A stretch of 64,000 nucleotides of DNA, taken from contig NZ_RQIT01000029.1 in assembly GCF_003837805.1 (NCBI RefSeq), forward strand, positions 29,949 through 93,948, given 5' to 3'. Both the position numbers and the translations under genes were made by a program. How positions within the stretch are numbered: the stretch's first letter is position 1; every line of letters starts with the position of its first letter. The notes beneath the pieces are model-generated. The model worked only from the letters and a program-made list of their open reading frames with translations, made no database searches and had not been told where the DNA came from. Of the stretch, positions 43,825 to 53,910 are shown one piece after another. Source of the DNA: Bradyrhizobium sp. RP6 (lineage in GTDB: Bacteria; Pseudomonadota; Alphaproteobacteria; Rhizobiales; Xanthobacteraceae).

Positions 43825-44526
43825 CTACTCCGGCTGGCCGATGTTCACCTTCAGCGTTCCGACGCCGTCGACGCCGCATTCGAGCTTGTCGCCCGGTTGG
43901 AGCTGCGACACGCCGGCGGGCGTGCCGGTCATGATGATGTCGCCGGCGGCGAGCTTCACCTGCTGCGAGAGTTGCCAGATGATTTCGGGCACGTTCCAGA
44001 TCAGCTCGGTGAGATCGCCCTTCTGTGCTTCCTTGCCGTTGACCGTCAGCCAGATCTTGCCCTTGGAAGGATGGCCGATTTTCGAGGCCGGCTGAATCGC
44101 GGAGCAGGGCGCCGAATAGTCGAATGACTTGCCGATCTCCCAGGGACGCTCCTTCTTGCGCGAGGCGATCTGGAGGTCGCGGCGGGTGAGATCGATGCCG
44201 ACGGCGTAGCCGTAGACGTGTTCCAGCGCCTTGTCGGCGGGGATGTTGAGGCCGCCGCTCTTCATCGCGACGATCAGTTCGACCTCGTGGTGCAGGTCCT
44301 TGGTCAGCGGCGGATAGGGAATGGTGGCGCCATCGGGCACGAGCATGTCGGCGTGCTTGGCGAAGAAGAACGGCGGGGCGCGCTCGTCATTGCCCATCTC
44401 GCGGATGTGCTCGAGATAATTGCGGCCGACGCACCAGATGCGGCGCACCGGATAACGGCCGCTCTCCCCAACGACGGGAAGCGAAGCCTGGGGCGGAAGC
44501 GGGATGACGTAGGAGGCGGCGTTCAT
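43825..44526 (-). CDS. fumarylacetoacetate hydrolase-family protein
   Basis: From ATG 44526 the product is 233 residues, the short FAH form. It has WCVGRNYLEH, the metal-binding HHEVELIVAMKSG, GYAVGIDLTRRDLQ and DIIMTGTPAGVSQLQPGD. Members hydrolyse or decarboxylate beta-diketo acids or oxaloacetate, and many have broad roles as acylpyruvate hydrolases. It stands between the terminator and the MsbA-like gene in the same direction as the latter. The substrate is unknown. Confidence 0.9.
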   Translation of the reverse strand: MNAASYVIPLPPQASLPVVGESGRYPVRRIWCVGRNYLEHIREMGNDERAPPFFFAKHADMLVPDGATIPYPPLTKDLHHEVELIVAMKSGGLNIPADKALEHVYGYAVGIDLTRRDLQIASRKKERPWEIGKSFDYSAPCSAIQPASKIGHPSKGKIWLTVNGKEAQKGDLTELIWNVPEIIWQLSQQVKLAAGDIIMTGTPAGVSQLQPGDKLECGVDGVGTLKVNIGQPE

Positions 44527-44560
44527 GTAAGGTCTCGTTGCTCTTGAGGTGGAACGAACT

Positions 44561-46363
44561 CTAGGCAGTTGCGCTGATCGGCGCCAAGGCACCGGAATCA
44601 TGGTGTTGCAGGCGGAAGAACGATGCATAGCGCCCGCCGCGGCGGAGCAGCTCGTCGTGGCGGCCCTGCTCGACGATCTCGCCACCCTCGACTACCAGGA
44701 TGGCGTCGGCGTGCATGATGGTGTGCAGGCGGTGTGCGATCACGATGGTGGTGCGGTTCCGGCAGAGGTGCTCGATCGCCTCCTGCACCTGCCGCTCGGA
44801 TTCGGAATCGAGCGCGGCGGTGGCTTCGTCCAACAGGATGATCGGCGCGTTCTTGATCAGCGCGCGTGCCACCGCGATGCGCTGGCGCTGTCCGCCGGAG
44901 AGCTGCGTGCCGTGCTCGCCGACCGGCGTGTCGTAGCCGAGCGGGAAGCCCATGATGAAATCATGCGCGCAGGCCGCCTTTGCCGCCTCGATGATCTCGT
45001 TTTCGCTCGCGCCCGGCTTACCGAAGGCGATGTTGTTGCGGATGGTGTCGCGGAACAGATAGACGTCCTGGCCGACATAGGCGGTCTGCGCCCGCAGCGA
45101 TTTGCGCGAGACCGCGCCGATCGACTGGCCGTCGATCACGATGTCGCCTTGCGTCACCTCGTAGAAGCGCAAGAGCAGCGCCAGCACGGTCGACTTGCCG
45201 CCGCCGGAGGGACCGACCAGTGCGGTGACCTTGCCGGGCTCGGCCGTGAAGCTCATGCGGTTGAGCACGGTCTCGCCGTTGCGATAGGAGAAGCTGACGT
45301 CACGCAGCTCGATCCTGGCATCGGAGAGCTTCAGCGATGGCTTGTCGTCGTCGGACCGCTCGCTCGCCGGGCTATCGACGACTTCGAGCAGCATGCGCGC
45401 GCCGACCAGCTGGCTGTTGAGGTCGATGTTGAGTCGCGCCAGCCGCTTGGCCGGCTCGGTCGCCATCAGGAACGCGGTCATGAAAGAGAAGAACGCGCCG
45501 GGCGTGGCGTTGAGCGCGACCACGGCATAGCCGCCGTACATCAGGCAGCCGGCGACCGCGAAGCCGCCGAGCATTTCCATCAGCGGGTTGGAGCGGTTGG
45601 CGACGCGGGCCATCTTGTTGGCGTTGCGCTCGACGACCGCGATGTTCTCGTCGATGCGCTTCTGCATGGTCTCTTCGAGCGTGAACGCCTTGACGGTGCG
45701 GATGCCTTGCAGCGATTCCTGCATCGTCTCCATGATGTCGGCGGTGCCGGTGAACTGGTTGAAGGCGAGCCCCTTGATGCGCTTGACCAGCTTGCGCAGC
45801 ACCAGCATTGCCGGCGGCACCGCAACGAGGCCGATGAACGACATCAGCGGATCCTGCCACACCATCACGCCGATCATGGCGAGCAGCATCATGAGGTCGC
45901 GCCCGATGGCGTTGACCAGCATGTTGAGCACGTCGGTGATGGCTTTGGCTCCTGCCGTCAGCCGGGCCAGGAACTCGGACGAATGCCGCTCGGAGAAGAA
46001 GCCGACGCTCTCGCGCATCAGCTTGGCGAACAGCTGGCGCTGGTTGTTGGCAAGAATCGCGTTGCTGATCTTGGTCAGGATCACCATGTGGCCGTAGGTC
46101 GCCACGCCCTTGATGAACAGCAACGCGACCGTCAGGCCTGAGAACATCGCGATGCCCGGGATGTTCTTGTCGACATAGGCCTGGTTGATGACCTGGCCGA
46201 GCACATAGGTCGCGCCAGCGGTCGCGCCAGCGGCGAGCGCCATCAGCGCGAAGGCGACGATGTAGCGCCGCCAGTAGACGATGCCCTGTTCCGTGACCAG
46301 GCGGCGAATCAGGACCGCAGCCGCGTAGGGATCGTCGGTGATTTTCTTTGGAAACTGGGCCAT
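44561..46363 (-). CDS. MsbA-like ABC exporter (fused membrane and ATPase domains)
   Basis: The 600-residue product starts at ATG 46363. Residues about 30-330 form the six-helix ABC membrane domain. The ATPase domain has Walker A VGPSGGGKSTVLAL, signature LSGGQRQRIAVARAL, Walker B IILLDEATAALDSESE and VIAHRLHTIMHAD. This is the half-transporter form of MsbA, the lipid A/LPS flippase; the substrate may also be a glycolipid or peptide. It stands at the edge of the LPS genes, with galE upstream. Confidence 0.86.
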   Translation of the reverse strand: MAQFPKKITDDPYAAAVLIRRLVTEQGIVYWRRYIVAFALMALAAGATAGATYVLGQVINQAYVDKNIPGIAMFSGLTVALLFIKGVATYGHMVILTKISNAILANNQRQLFAKLMRESVGFFSERHSSEFLARLTAGAKAITDVLNMLVNAIGRDLMMLLAMIGVMVWQDPLMSFIGLVAVPPAMLVLRKLVKRIKGLAFNQFTGTADIMETMQESLQGIRTVKAFTLEETMQKRIDENIAVVERNANKMARVANRSNPLMEMLGGFAVAGCLMYGGYAVVALNATPGAFFSFMTAFLMATEPAKRLARLNIDLNSQLVGARMLLEVVDSPASERSDDDKPSLKLSDARIELRDVSFSYRNGETVLNRMSFTAEPGKVTALVGPSGGGKSTVLALLLRFYEVTQGDIVIDGQSIGAVSRKSLRAQTAYVGQDVYLFRDTIRNNIAFGKPGASENEIIEAAKAACAHDFIMGFPLGYDTPVGEHGTQLSGGQRQRIAVARALIKNAPIILLDEATAALDSESERQVQEAIEHLCRNRTTIVIAHRLHTIMHADAILVVEGGEIVEQGRHDELLRRGGRYASFFRLQHHDSGALAPISATA

Positions 46364-46481
46364 CCGGTGTCCATTGACGGCGCGGGACAAGACCTGCCTG
46401 CGCGTCAGGGATCGATGGGCCTCTGTGCCCGCTCAAGCCGGGTTTTTCAAGCCCAATTAAGGGCTTGCGCTTGGGATGATT

Positions 46482-47495
46482 CTAGGCCGAAACGGCGTGG
46501 CGGAGCTCGCCATCGCGCTCGCGGAACAGCTTGTCCTCCCAGGCCAGCGCGTGCGCCGCAATGGTCTCGAGGTCGTCGTATTGCGGGCGCCAGTCGAGCA
46601 GGCTGCGGATGCGGCTGGTGTCGGCGACCATCGTCATGATGTCGCCGGGGCGGCGCGGGGCGTATTGCACGGCGAAGCTGCGGCCCGAAACCCGCCGCAC
46701 CGCGTCGATGGTCTCCAGCACGGAATAACCCCGGCCGTAGCCGCAATTCAGCGTCGTCGAGGCGCCGCCGTTGCGCAGGTAGGCGAGCGCCGAGCGATGC
46801 GCCTGCGAAAGGTCCGTGACGTGGATGAAGTCGCGGATGCAGCTGCCGTCCGGGGTCGGATAGTCGGTGCCGAACACGTCGATCTTGGCGCGCTGGCCGG
46901 TCGCGGCCTCCACCGCGATCTTGAGCAGATGCGTGGCGCCGACCGTGGCGAGCCCGATGCGCGCCTGCGGATCGGCGCCGGCGACGTTGAAGTAACGCAG
47001 CGTCACGTATTGCATGCCGTAGGCGGCGGCGACGTCGTGCAGCATGATCTCGGTCATCAGCTTCGACGAGCCGTAGGGCGACAGCGGCCGCGTCGGCGCG
47101 TGCTCGGGCACCGGCACCTGGTCCGGATTGCCGTAGACGGCGGCGGTCGAGGAGAAGATGAAGCGGCCGATGCCGCGCTTGACCGCGACGTTGAGCAGGT
47201 TGCGCGCGGTCGTGAAGTTGTTGCGGTAGTAGCCGAGCGGATCGCGCATCGAATCCGGCACGACGACCGAGCCGGCGAAATGGATGATGCTCTCGACGTC
47301 GTGCTGGGCGATCACGCCTTCGAGCAGGTTTTCATCGCCGGCATCGCCGATGAACAGCGGCACGCCTTCGGGCAGGTAGGCGGAGAAACCGGTGGAGAGA
47401 TCGTCGATCACGACGACGTCCTCGCCGGCTTCCGCCAGCGCCAGGACCGTGTGACTTCCGATATAGCCGGCGCCGCCGGTGACTAGCACAGTCAT
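46482..47495 (-). CDS. galE: UDP-glucose 4-epimerase
   Basis: The 337-residue length and features are standard GalE: VLVTGGAGYIGSHTVLALAE, VVVIDDLSTGFSAYLP, SPYGSSKLMTE with the YxxxK catalytic pair, LRYFNVAGADP and GSCIRDFIHVTDLS. It interconverts UDP-Glc and UDP-Gal, and sometimes the GlcNAc forms, to supply LPS or exopolysaccharide. It is divergent from the lpcC-like gene across a 113-base gap. Confidence 0.93.
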   Translation of the reverse strand: MTVLVTGGAGYIGSHTVLALAEAGEDVVVIDDLSTGFSAYLPEGVPLFIGDAGDENLLEGVIAQHDVESIIHFAGSVVVPDSMRDPLGYYRNNFTTARNLLNVAVKRGIGRFIFSSTAAVYGNPDQVPVPEHAPTRPLSPYGSSKLMTEIMLHDVAAAYGMQYVTLRYFNVAGADPQARIGLATVGATHLLKIAVEAATGQRAKIDVFGTDYPTPDGSCIRDFIHVTDLSQAHRSALAYLRNGGASTTLNCGYGRGYSVLETIDAVRRVSGRSFAVQYAPRRPGDIMTMVADTSRIRSLLDWRPQYDDLETIAAHALAWEDKLFRERDGELRHAVSA

Positions 47496-47608
47496 GATCT
47501 CACCCGTCCTCGATCAACGCGCAAACTAGCGCTTGCGTGGTGAAGAGGGGGTATCGGCGCGGCTGAACTGGTCACTATGCTTAATGTTGCGTATAGGGAC
47601 TTTGCGAA

Positions 47609-48658
47609 ATGGAGTGTAACGTGGCGGGTGTCCCCGGCGATCTCGAATTGATCGTGCCAAATCTGCACAGGCGCTATTCCGGGGTCACCGCGACCAACCG
47701 GATGGTGGCGCCGAGGCTGGCGAAACTGTACCGCGCGGCCTGGTTCGGCTCGGATGCGCCGGAAGGGATCGCGCGGCTGAGCGCTCCCGATTTTCTGAAG
47801 CTGTGGCGCCGCAAGCGGCCCGTGATCTGGCATGCGCGCCGCAACAACGAGATGATCGCTGGCGTCGCGTTGCGCGCACTCGGCTGGCCGCTGAAACTCG
47901 TGTTCACCTCGGCGGCGCAGCGGCATCACAGCTGGATCACGCGCTGGCTGATCCGGCGCATGGACGCGATCATCGCAACGAGCGACATCTCGGCCTCGTT
48001 CCTGAAGGTGAAGGCGACGGTGATTCCGCACGGTGTCGACACCGATGTCTATGCACCGCCGACCGATCGCACGGCTGCGTTCGCGGAAGCCGCGCTGCCA
48101 GGTCGCTACGCCATCGGCTGCTTCGGCCGCGTCCGCGCGCAGAAGGGCACCGATGTGTTCGTCGATGCGATGTGCCGCCTGTTGCCGCGCTATCCGGATT
48201 TCACCGCCGTCATCGTCGGCCAGGTCACGCCCGAGCAGGCGCCCTTTGCCAATGACCTGAGAAAGCGGATCGAGGCAGCCGGCCTGCAGTCGCGCATCGT
48301 CATCACCGGCGAGCTGCCGATCGAAGCGGTGCAGCGCTGGTATCAGCGGCTGACGATCTACGCCTTCACCTCGCGCAACGAGGGCTTTGGCCTGACGCTG
48401 ATCGAGGCGATGGCGGCCGGCAGCGCGCTCGTTGCCGCACGCGCCGGCGCGGCCGAGCTCGTGGTGGAGGATGGCCTCACCGGCGTGCTGGTCCCGGCGG
48501 GTGATGCCGACGCGCTGGTCGCCGCGCTGGAGCCGCTGATGCGCGACGTGGCTACAGCGACCGCGATGGGTGAGCGCGGGCGGGCGCGTGTGCTCGAACG
48601 GTTCAGCCTCGATGCCGAAGCGGCGCGGATCGGCGAGGTCTATCGGCCGCTGCTCTGA
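47609..48658 (+). CDS. lpcC: LPS core glycosyltransferase, family 4 (LpcC-like)
   Basis: The 349-residue enzyme has a GT-B fold family 4 pattern: RYSGVTATNRMVAPRLAK in the acceptor lobe, WHARRNNEMIAG, FTSAAQRHHSWITRWLIRRM, VIPHGVDTDVYAPP, YAIGCFGRVRAQKGTDVFVDA and ENE motif EGFGLTLIEAMAAG. This profile matches rhizobial LpcC, the mannosyltransferase of the LPS inner core, which adds mannose to KDO from GDP-mannose. GDP-mannose can come from the synthesis gene at 60014. It is monocistronic, divergent from galE. Confidence 0.78.
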   Translation: MECNVAGVPGDLELIVPNLHRRYSGVTATNRMVAPRLAKLYRAAWFGSDAPEGIARLSAPDFLKLWRRKRPVIWHARRNNEMIAGVALRALGWPLKLVFTSAAQRHHSWITRWLIRRMDAIIATSDISASFLKVKATVIPHGVDTDVYAPPTDRTAAFAEAALPGRYAIGCFGRVRAQKGTDVFVDAMCRLLPRYPDFTAVIVGQVTPEQAPFANDLRKRIEAAGLQSRIVITGELPIEAVQRWYQRLTIYAFTSRNEGFGLTLIEAMAAGSALVAARAGAAELVVEDGLTGVLVPAGDADALVAALEPLMRDVATATAMGERGRARVLERFSLDAEAARIGEVYRPLL

Positions 48659-48835
48659 GGCGATTTTCGCCGTCGCAAGCAAAAGCCGCGAAAACAACCC
48701 CATGCACAGTAGTCAGGGTCAGCAAAATCAATGGCTTGGCGGAGAGCTCGATCCATTGCGGTTTTTTCGAATCTCACTTTGACTTGTCGGGCAAAACACA
48801 GGCATGATGCCACCATCGCGCGAGCCTCGATTGCC

Positions 48836-49906
48836 TCAGGTCAGTGCCTTCGCCCGCGCCTCCCGCAGCACCCGCTGCGCAATCCCCGCCACCTCGCTTG
48901 CCGTGAGATCCCGCATGCAGCGGTGGTCGTTCATCTTGCAGATCGTGCTCTGGCAGGGCTGGCAGGACAGCTCTTCCTTGTCTTGCACGACCGTTGCCGC
49001 AAGGCTGTTGAGGGGGGCCCAGAGGTAGGGGCTGGTGGGGCCGAAGATGCCCATGGTGGGCGTGTCGAGGGCGGCTGCGATGTGCATCAGGCCGGAATCG
49101 TTGGAGATGGCGACGCCGGCCGCGGCCATGGCCAGCACGCCGTTGCGCAGATCGGTGCCGGTGAGGTCGCGCACGGCCGGGCCGCCCGCGGCGACGATCT
49201 CCTGGGCGAGGCCCTTTTCGGCGGGGCCACCGACCACCCAGACCTCCAGGCCGCGCTCGACCAGCAGTCGGGCGGCCTCCGGATAGTAGGTCCAGCGCTT
49301 TGAGACCCCGACCGAGCCGGGGGCGAGCGCCACGGCGGCTCCGGCGCCGAGGCCATTGGCCTGGCGCCAGCGCACGATCTCCTCGGCCGGGACACGCAGT
49401 TGCGGCACCGGCCATTCGGGAGGCAGGGGCGCGCCGTCGGGCTGGGCCAGGGCGGCGTTCTTGTCGACGAAGCGGGGCAGCCTCTTCTCGCCCCAGCGCC
49501 AGCGGTTAATCAGGCCGAACCGAAACTCGCCGACGAAGCCGATCCGTTCAGGAATACCGGCCAGTGCCGGCGCGATCGCCGCTTTCCAGGTCCGGGGCAG
49601 CACCAAGGCGGTGCCGTAGTTTCGCTCCCGAAGGAGCTTTGCCAGACCGAACTGGCGGGCCACGGCGAGACGGCCGCGCGGCATGTCCCAGATGATCCCG
49701 GCGCGCACGCCGGGCATGTAGTCGACCAGCGGGGCGCACAGGGACGTCGTGAGCAGATCGACCGGCCGGTTCGGCCAGCGCTCCTTCAGGACCCGCACCA
49801 CGGTGTGATTCCGGACGAAATCGCCGATCCACATATAGGGAATGATCAGAATCGGGCGGGTGTCGCTCCGATCTGCATCCCCAGCAAATTGCGAATCAAT
49901 ATTCAT
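48836..49906 (-). CDS. waaF: LPS heptosyltransferase-like (family 9) enzyme
   Basis: The 356-residue GT9 enzyme has ILIIPYMWIGDFVRNHTVVRVLK, LAPGSVGVSKRWTYYPEAARLL (the ADP-heptose donor region), WVVGGPAEKGLAQEIV, and SNDSGLMHIAAALDTPTMGIFGPTSP. The order is that of WaaF, which transfers L,D-heptose to the LPS core from ADP-heptose. The ADP-heptose genes hldD/hldE lie immediately on the other side, divergently transcribed, which supports the role. Confidence 0.85.
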   Translation of the reverse strand: MNIDSQFAGDADRSDTRPILIIPYMWIGDFVRNHTVVRVLKERWPNRPVDLLTTSLCAPLVDYMPGVRAGIIWDMPRGRLAVARQFGLAKLLRERNYGTALVLPRTWKAAIAPALAGIPERIGFVGEFRFGLINRWRWGEKRLPRFVDKNAALAQPDGAPLPPEWPVPQLRVPAEEIVRWRQANGLGAGAAVALAPGSVGVSKRWTYYPEAARLLVERGLEVWVVGGPAEKGLAQEIVAAGGPAVRDLTGTDLRNGVLAMAAAGVAISNDSGLMHIAAALDTPTMGIFGPTSPYLWAPLNSLAATVVQDKEELSCQPCQSTICKMNDHRCMRDLTASEVAGIAQRVLREARAKALT

Positions 49907-50066
49907 TCGTTATTAGGACCGAAGACGTGCCGATGTTGGCGGTTCGGTAGCCGCTCCGGGCCGGCAGGTAAAGCCGGCAGACCGCCAATCCCAAAACCGC
50001 TTACACTTTGGCGGATCATGCGCTACGGCAGGACCGGGCATTAAGAAAATCGGGCAGGTATTTGGA

Positions 50067-51047
50067 ATGTTGCTGGTGACCGGCGGGGCCGGTTTTATCG
50101 GATCGAATGTCGTGGCCGCGCTGAACGCAGCCGGCCGCAGCGACGTCGTGGTCTGCGACCTGCTCGGCACCGAGGGCAAGTGGCGCAATCTCGCCAAGCG
50201 GCAGCTTGTGGATATCGTTCCCCCGGCCGAACTGCCCGACTGGCTGAAGGGCCGCAAGCTGGAGGCCATGATCCATCTCGGGGCGATCTCCGCGACCACC
50301 GCGACCGACGGCGATCTCGTGTTCGAGACCAATTTCCGCCTGTCGATCCGCCTTCTGGACTGGTGCACGATGAACGCGGTGCCGTTCATCTATGCATCCT
50401 CGGCGGCAACCTATGGCGATGGCGAGGCCGGCTTTGGCGACGACGCTTCGCTGCCGGCACTGAAGAAACTGCGGCCGATGAATCTCTACGGCTGGAGCAA
50501 GCACATGTTCGATCTCGCGGTCGCCGGGCGCGTGGCGAACGGCGATCCGCTGCCGCCGCAATGGGCCGGGCTGAAGTTCTTCAACGTGTTCGGCCCCAAC
50601 GAATACCACAAGGGCTCGATGATGAGCGTGCTGGCGCGGCGCTTCGACGACGTCAAGGCGGGCCGCCTCGTGCAGCTGTTCAAGTCGCATCGCGACGGCA
50701 TCGAAGACGGCGACCAGCGCCGCGACTTCATCTATGTCGACGACGTCGTGCGCGTCGTCATGTGGCTGCTGGCGACGCCGTCGGTGTCCGGCATCTTCAA
50801 CGTCGGCACCGGCAAGGCGCGCAGCTTCAAGGATCTGATGCTGGCTGCCTACACAGCGCTCGGCACCAGGCCCAACATCGAATACATCGACATGCCCGCG
50901 AGCATCCGCAACAGCTACCAGTACTTCACCCAGAGCGAGGTCGATCGTCTCTGCCGCGCCGGCTATAACGGCGGCTTCACGACGCTCGAGGACGCGGTGA
51001 AAGCCTATGTCGGGGATTATCTCGACCGGCCCGACCGCTTCCGCTGA
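50067..51047 (+). CDS. hldD: ADP-L-glycero-D-manno-heptose 6-epimerase
   Basis: The 326-residue SDR-type enzyme has MLLVTGGAGFIGSNVVAAL, a short cofactor segment DLLGTEGKWRNL typical of HldD/RfaD, NLYGWSKHMFD with YxxxK, and FFNVFGPNEYHKGSMMSVLA. It converts ADP-D,D-heptose to ADP-L,D-heptose. GGCAGGTATTTGGA lies before the ATG. It leads an operon with hldE, 11 bases apart. Confidence 0.93.
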   Translation: MLLVTGGAGFIGSNVVAALNAAGRSDVVVCDLLGTEGKWRNLAKRQLVDIVPPAELPDWLKGRKLEAMIHLGAISATTATDGDLVFETNFRLSIRLLDWCTMNAVPFIYASSAATYGDGEAGFGDDASLPALKKLRPMNLYGWSKHMFDLAVAGRVANGDPLPPQWAGLKFFNVFGPNEYHKGSMMSVLARRFDDVKAGRLVQLFKSHRDGIEDGDQRRDFIYVDDVVRVVMWLLATPSVSGIFNVGTGKARSFKDLMLAAYTALGTRPNIEYIDMPASIRNSYQYFTQSEVDRLCRAGYNGGFTTLEDAVKAYVGDYLDRPDRFR

Positions 51048-51058
51048 GGCCTTTGATC

Positions 51059-52543
51059 ATGGCGACGCCAATTCTCGATTTCGACGCACTCGCACAAACG
51101 ATCTCAGGCCGAACGGTGCTCTGCATCGGCGACATCATGCTGGACGAGTTCGTCTACGGCGAGGTGTCGCGGATCTCGCCGGAAGCGCCGACGCCGGTCA
51201 TCGCCGCCCAGCGCAGCGAGATTCACATCGGCGGCGCCGGCAACGTCGCGCGCAATGTCGCTTCGCTCGGCGCGCGCTGCATCTTCGTCGGGCTCGTCGG
51301 CGAGGACGATGCGGGCAAGCGGCTGGCGTCGGCGCTGGGTGAGCAGGCCGGCATCGAAAGCGTGCTGGTGTGCGATCCGTCGCGGCCGACCACACGAAAG
51401 GCCCGCTTCGTCTCCGAGCATTTTTCCACACACATGCTGCGCGCGGATTGGGAGCAGGCGGCGCCTGCTTCCGATGACATCGAAGCGAAATTGATCGACG
51501 CGATCCTGCCGCAGATCGCGCGCGCCGACATCGTGCTGCTGTCCGACTACGCCAAGGGCGTGCTGACCGCGCGCGTGATCCGCCACACCATCGATGCCGC
51601 GCGCAAGCTCGGCAGGCCCGTGGTCGTCGATCCCAAGAGCCTGAACTGGGCGATCTATCGCGGCGCCACGCTGCTCACGCCGAACCGCAAGGAATTCTCG
51701 GAGGCGACCCGCAGCCGTGCCGAGACGGTGCAGAGCATCGTCGAGGCCAGCGAGGACGTGATGCGGCTCGCCGATTGCGAGGCGATCCTGGTCACGCAGG
51801 GCGAGCACGGCATGACGCTGGTGCCGCGGGGTGGCGGGGCCGTTCACGTTCCGGCCTTCCCGGTGAAGGTACGCGACGTCTCCGGCGCCGGCGACACCGT
51901 CGCCGCCGCGCTCGCGGTGTCGCTCGCGGCCGGCGCGGACTGGGATACGGCGCTGCGCGTGGCCAATGCCGCCGCCGCCGTCGCCGTCGGCAAGCAGGGC
52001 ACCGCCAGCGTGAGCGCGGCCGAGCTGCGGCGAAAGATCCTGCCGCATGCCACTCTCGCGGCCGAGGAGAAGATCGTGCTCGATCCGGCCGCACTCGATG
52101 CCCAGCTCGCAGAATGGAAGAGGCAGGGCCAGCGCGTCGGCTTCACCAATGGCTGTTTCGACATCCTCCATCCCGGTCACGTCAAGGTGCTGACCGCGGC
52201 GCGCGCGGCCTGCGATCGCCTGATCGTGGGGCTCAACAGCGACGCCTCGGTGCGGCGGCTGAAGGGCGCCGATCGTCCGGTGCAGGACGAGCGCGCGCGC
52301 GCCGAGGTGCTGGCCGCGTTGGAGGCCGTCGATCTCGTCGTCGTCTTCGCGGAGGACACGCCGATCGACCTGATCACGAGGATCAAGCCCGGCGTGCTGG
52401 TGAAGGGCGGCGACTACACCCGCGAGCAGGTCGTCGGCCACGAAGTCGTCGAGGCCGCGGGCGGAACGGTCGTGCTGGTCGACATCCTCCAGGGCTTCAG
52501 CACGACGGCGCTGGTTCATCGCGCCCGGGGAGGGAGCAAGTGA
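51059..52543 (+). CDS. hldE: bifunctional heptose-7-phosphate kinase / heptose-1-phosphate adenylyltransferase
   Basis: The 494-residue protein is HldE (RfaE). The N-terminal PfkB-type kinase has GDIMLDEFVYGEV, IGGAGNVARNVASLG and VSGAGDTVAAALAVSL; the C-terminal adenylyltransferase has FTNGCFDILHPGHVKVL (residues about 362-378), LNSDASVRRLKG and KGGDYTREQVVG. It makes ADP-D,D-heptose from the phosphate. Its stop overlaps the GTG start of the ligase gene. Confidence 0.94.
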   Translation: MATPILDFDALAQTISGRTVLCIGDIMLDEFVYGEVSRISPEAPTPVIAAQRSEIHIGGAGNVARNVASLGARCIFVGLVGEDDAGKRLASALGEQAGIESVLVCDPSRPTTRKARFVSEHFSTHMLRADWEQAAPASDDIEAKLIDAILPQIARADIVLLSDYAKGVLTARVIRHTIDAARKLGRPVVVDPKSLNWAIYRGATLLTPNRKEFSEATRSRAETVQSIVEASEDVMRLADCEAILVTQGEHGMTLVPRGGGAVHVPAFPVKVRDVSGAGDTVAAALAVSLAAGADWDTALRVANAAAAVAVGKQGTASVSAAELRRKILPHATLAAEEKIVLDPAALDAQLAEWKRQGQRVGFTNGCFDILHPGHVKVLTAARAACDRLIVGLNSDASVRRLKGADRPVQDERARAEVLAALEAVDLVVVFAEDTPIDLITRIKPGVLVKGGDYTREQVVGHEVVEAAGGTVVLVDILQGFSTTALVHRARGGSK

Positions 52544-53826
52544 CGGCGCTTGCCCGCGAGACTCCCGGCGAGGTGTTGCGGCGGCGCCTGCGCAGTCCGG
52601 CTGCCTGGCGCGAGACGGTCGACCTGTTTGCGATCCTGACGGCGGCCTCGCTGCCCTGGTCGACGTCGCTTGCGGGAATATTCAACGCGCTGATGCTGCT
52701 CTGCATGGTGCCGTTCCTCGACGTCCGCGCCTTCCTGCAATCGCTGAAGCGTCCGATCTGCGTGGCGCCGATCGCGCTGGTGCTGCTCGCGCTGGTCGGG
52801 ACGCTATGGTCGGATGCGGCCTGGGGCGCGCGCTTCTATGCCGTCAACCCGACCGTCAAGCTGCTCGTGCTGCCGGTCCTGCTCTATCATTTCGAGCGCT
52901 CGCCGCGCGGTCCGTGGGTCTTCGCCGCCTTCCTGGTGTCCTGCGCCCTGTTGTCGGTGATGTCCTGGCTGGTCGCGTTCTATCCGAACCTCACGCTCAA
53001 GACCGACAACATCGAGCGCGGCATCTTCGTCAAGAACTACATCGACCAGAGCCAGGAATTCACCCTCTGCGCCGTCGCGCTCGCCTATCCGATCGTGATG
53101 CTGCTGCGCGAGAAGCGATACTGGTTCGCCGGGCTGCTCACGGCGGTCGCGCTCAGCTTCTTCGTCAACATGGCCTTCGTGGTGGTGTCGCGCACCGCGC
53201 TCGTCACCATTCCGATCATGTTCGGCGTGTTCGCGTTGCTGCACCTGAAGTGGCGCAGCATCGCGATCGTGGTCGCCGCGCTGCTCGCCGGCGCCGTTCT
53301 GGCCTGGCAGGCCTCGCCGCATCTGCGCCAGACCGCCGAGAGGTTCGCCAGCGATTACACGGGGTACGTGGAAAGAGGCGAGTCGACCTCAATGGGCATG
53401 CGACTTGAATTCTGGCGGAAGTCGCTCGGCTTCTTCGCGGAAGCACCGATCGTCGGCCACGGAACAGGCTCGACGCGCGGATTGTTCGAGCGGGTCGCGA
53501 CGGCCCCGGGCCACAACCAGGCCTCCGCCGAGGTGATCGGCAATCCGCACAACCAGACATTGAACGTCGCCGTGCAATGGGGCATGATCGGCGTCGCAGT
53601 CCTCTACGCGATCTGGATCCTGCATCTGCGGTTGTTTCGCGGCGACGGGCTTACGAATTGGATCGGGCTACTGGTCGTGGTGCAGAACGTCTTCACCTCG
53701 CTGTTCAACTCGCATCTGTTCGACTTTCACGAGGGCTGGATGTACGTCATCGGCGTCGGCGTTGCCGGCGGCATGGTGATACGGGCACAACAGGTCGAGG
53801 CGAAGATGAGGGAAGCCGGTTCCTGA
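52540..53826 (+). CDS. O-antigen ligase-family membrane protein
   Basis: GTG at 52540, overlapping the hldE stop and preceded by GGGGAGGGAG, gives 428 residues with about ten to twelve helices. A large periplasmic loop holds VGHGTGSTRGLFERV and GNPHNQTLNVAVQWG, with the conserved His of the WaaL/Wzy_C loop. Such proteins attach undecaprenyl-linked O-polysaccharide to the lipid A core in the periplasm; a polymerase role is the alternative. Being coupled to core-heptose synthesis supports ligase. Confidence 0.82.
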   Translation: MTALARETPGEVLRRRLRSPAAWRETVDLFAILTAASLPWSTSLAGIFNALMLLCMVPFLDVRAFLQSLKRPICVAPIALVLLALVGTLWSDAAWGARFYAVNPTVKLLVLPVLLYHFERSPRGPWVFAAFLVSCALLSVMSWLVAFYPNLTLKTDNIERGIFVKNYIDQSQEFTLCAVALAYPIVMLLREKRYWFAGLLTAVALSFFVNMAFVVVSRTALVTIPIMFGVFALLHLKWRSIAIVVAALLAGAVLAWQASPHLRQTAERFASDYTGYVERGESTSMGMRLEFWRKSLGFFAEAPIVGHGTGSTRGLFERVATAPGHNQASAEVIGNPHNQTLNVAVQWGMIGVAVLYAIWILHLRLFRGDGLTNWIGLLVVVQNVFTSLFNSHLFDFHEGWMYVIGVGVAGGMVIRAQQVEAKMREAGS

Positions 53827-53910
53827 GCGGTCGCGCGGCTGGCAAGTCTTGTCCAGATGGAGTATCAGCGCGGTCAGGTTGCAACTAGTTGGGTTTTCAT
53901 CGGTCGGCGG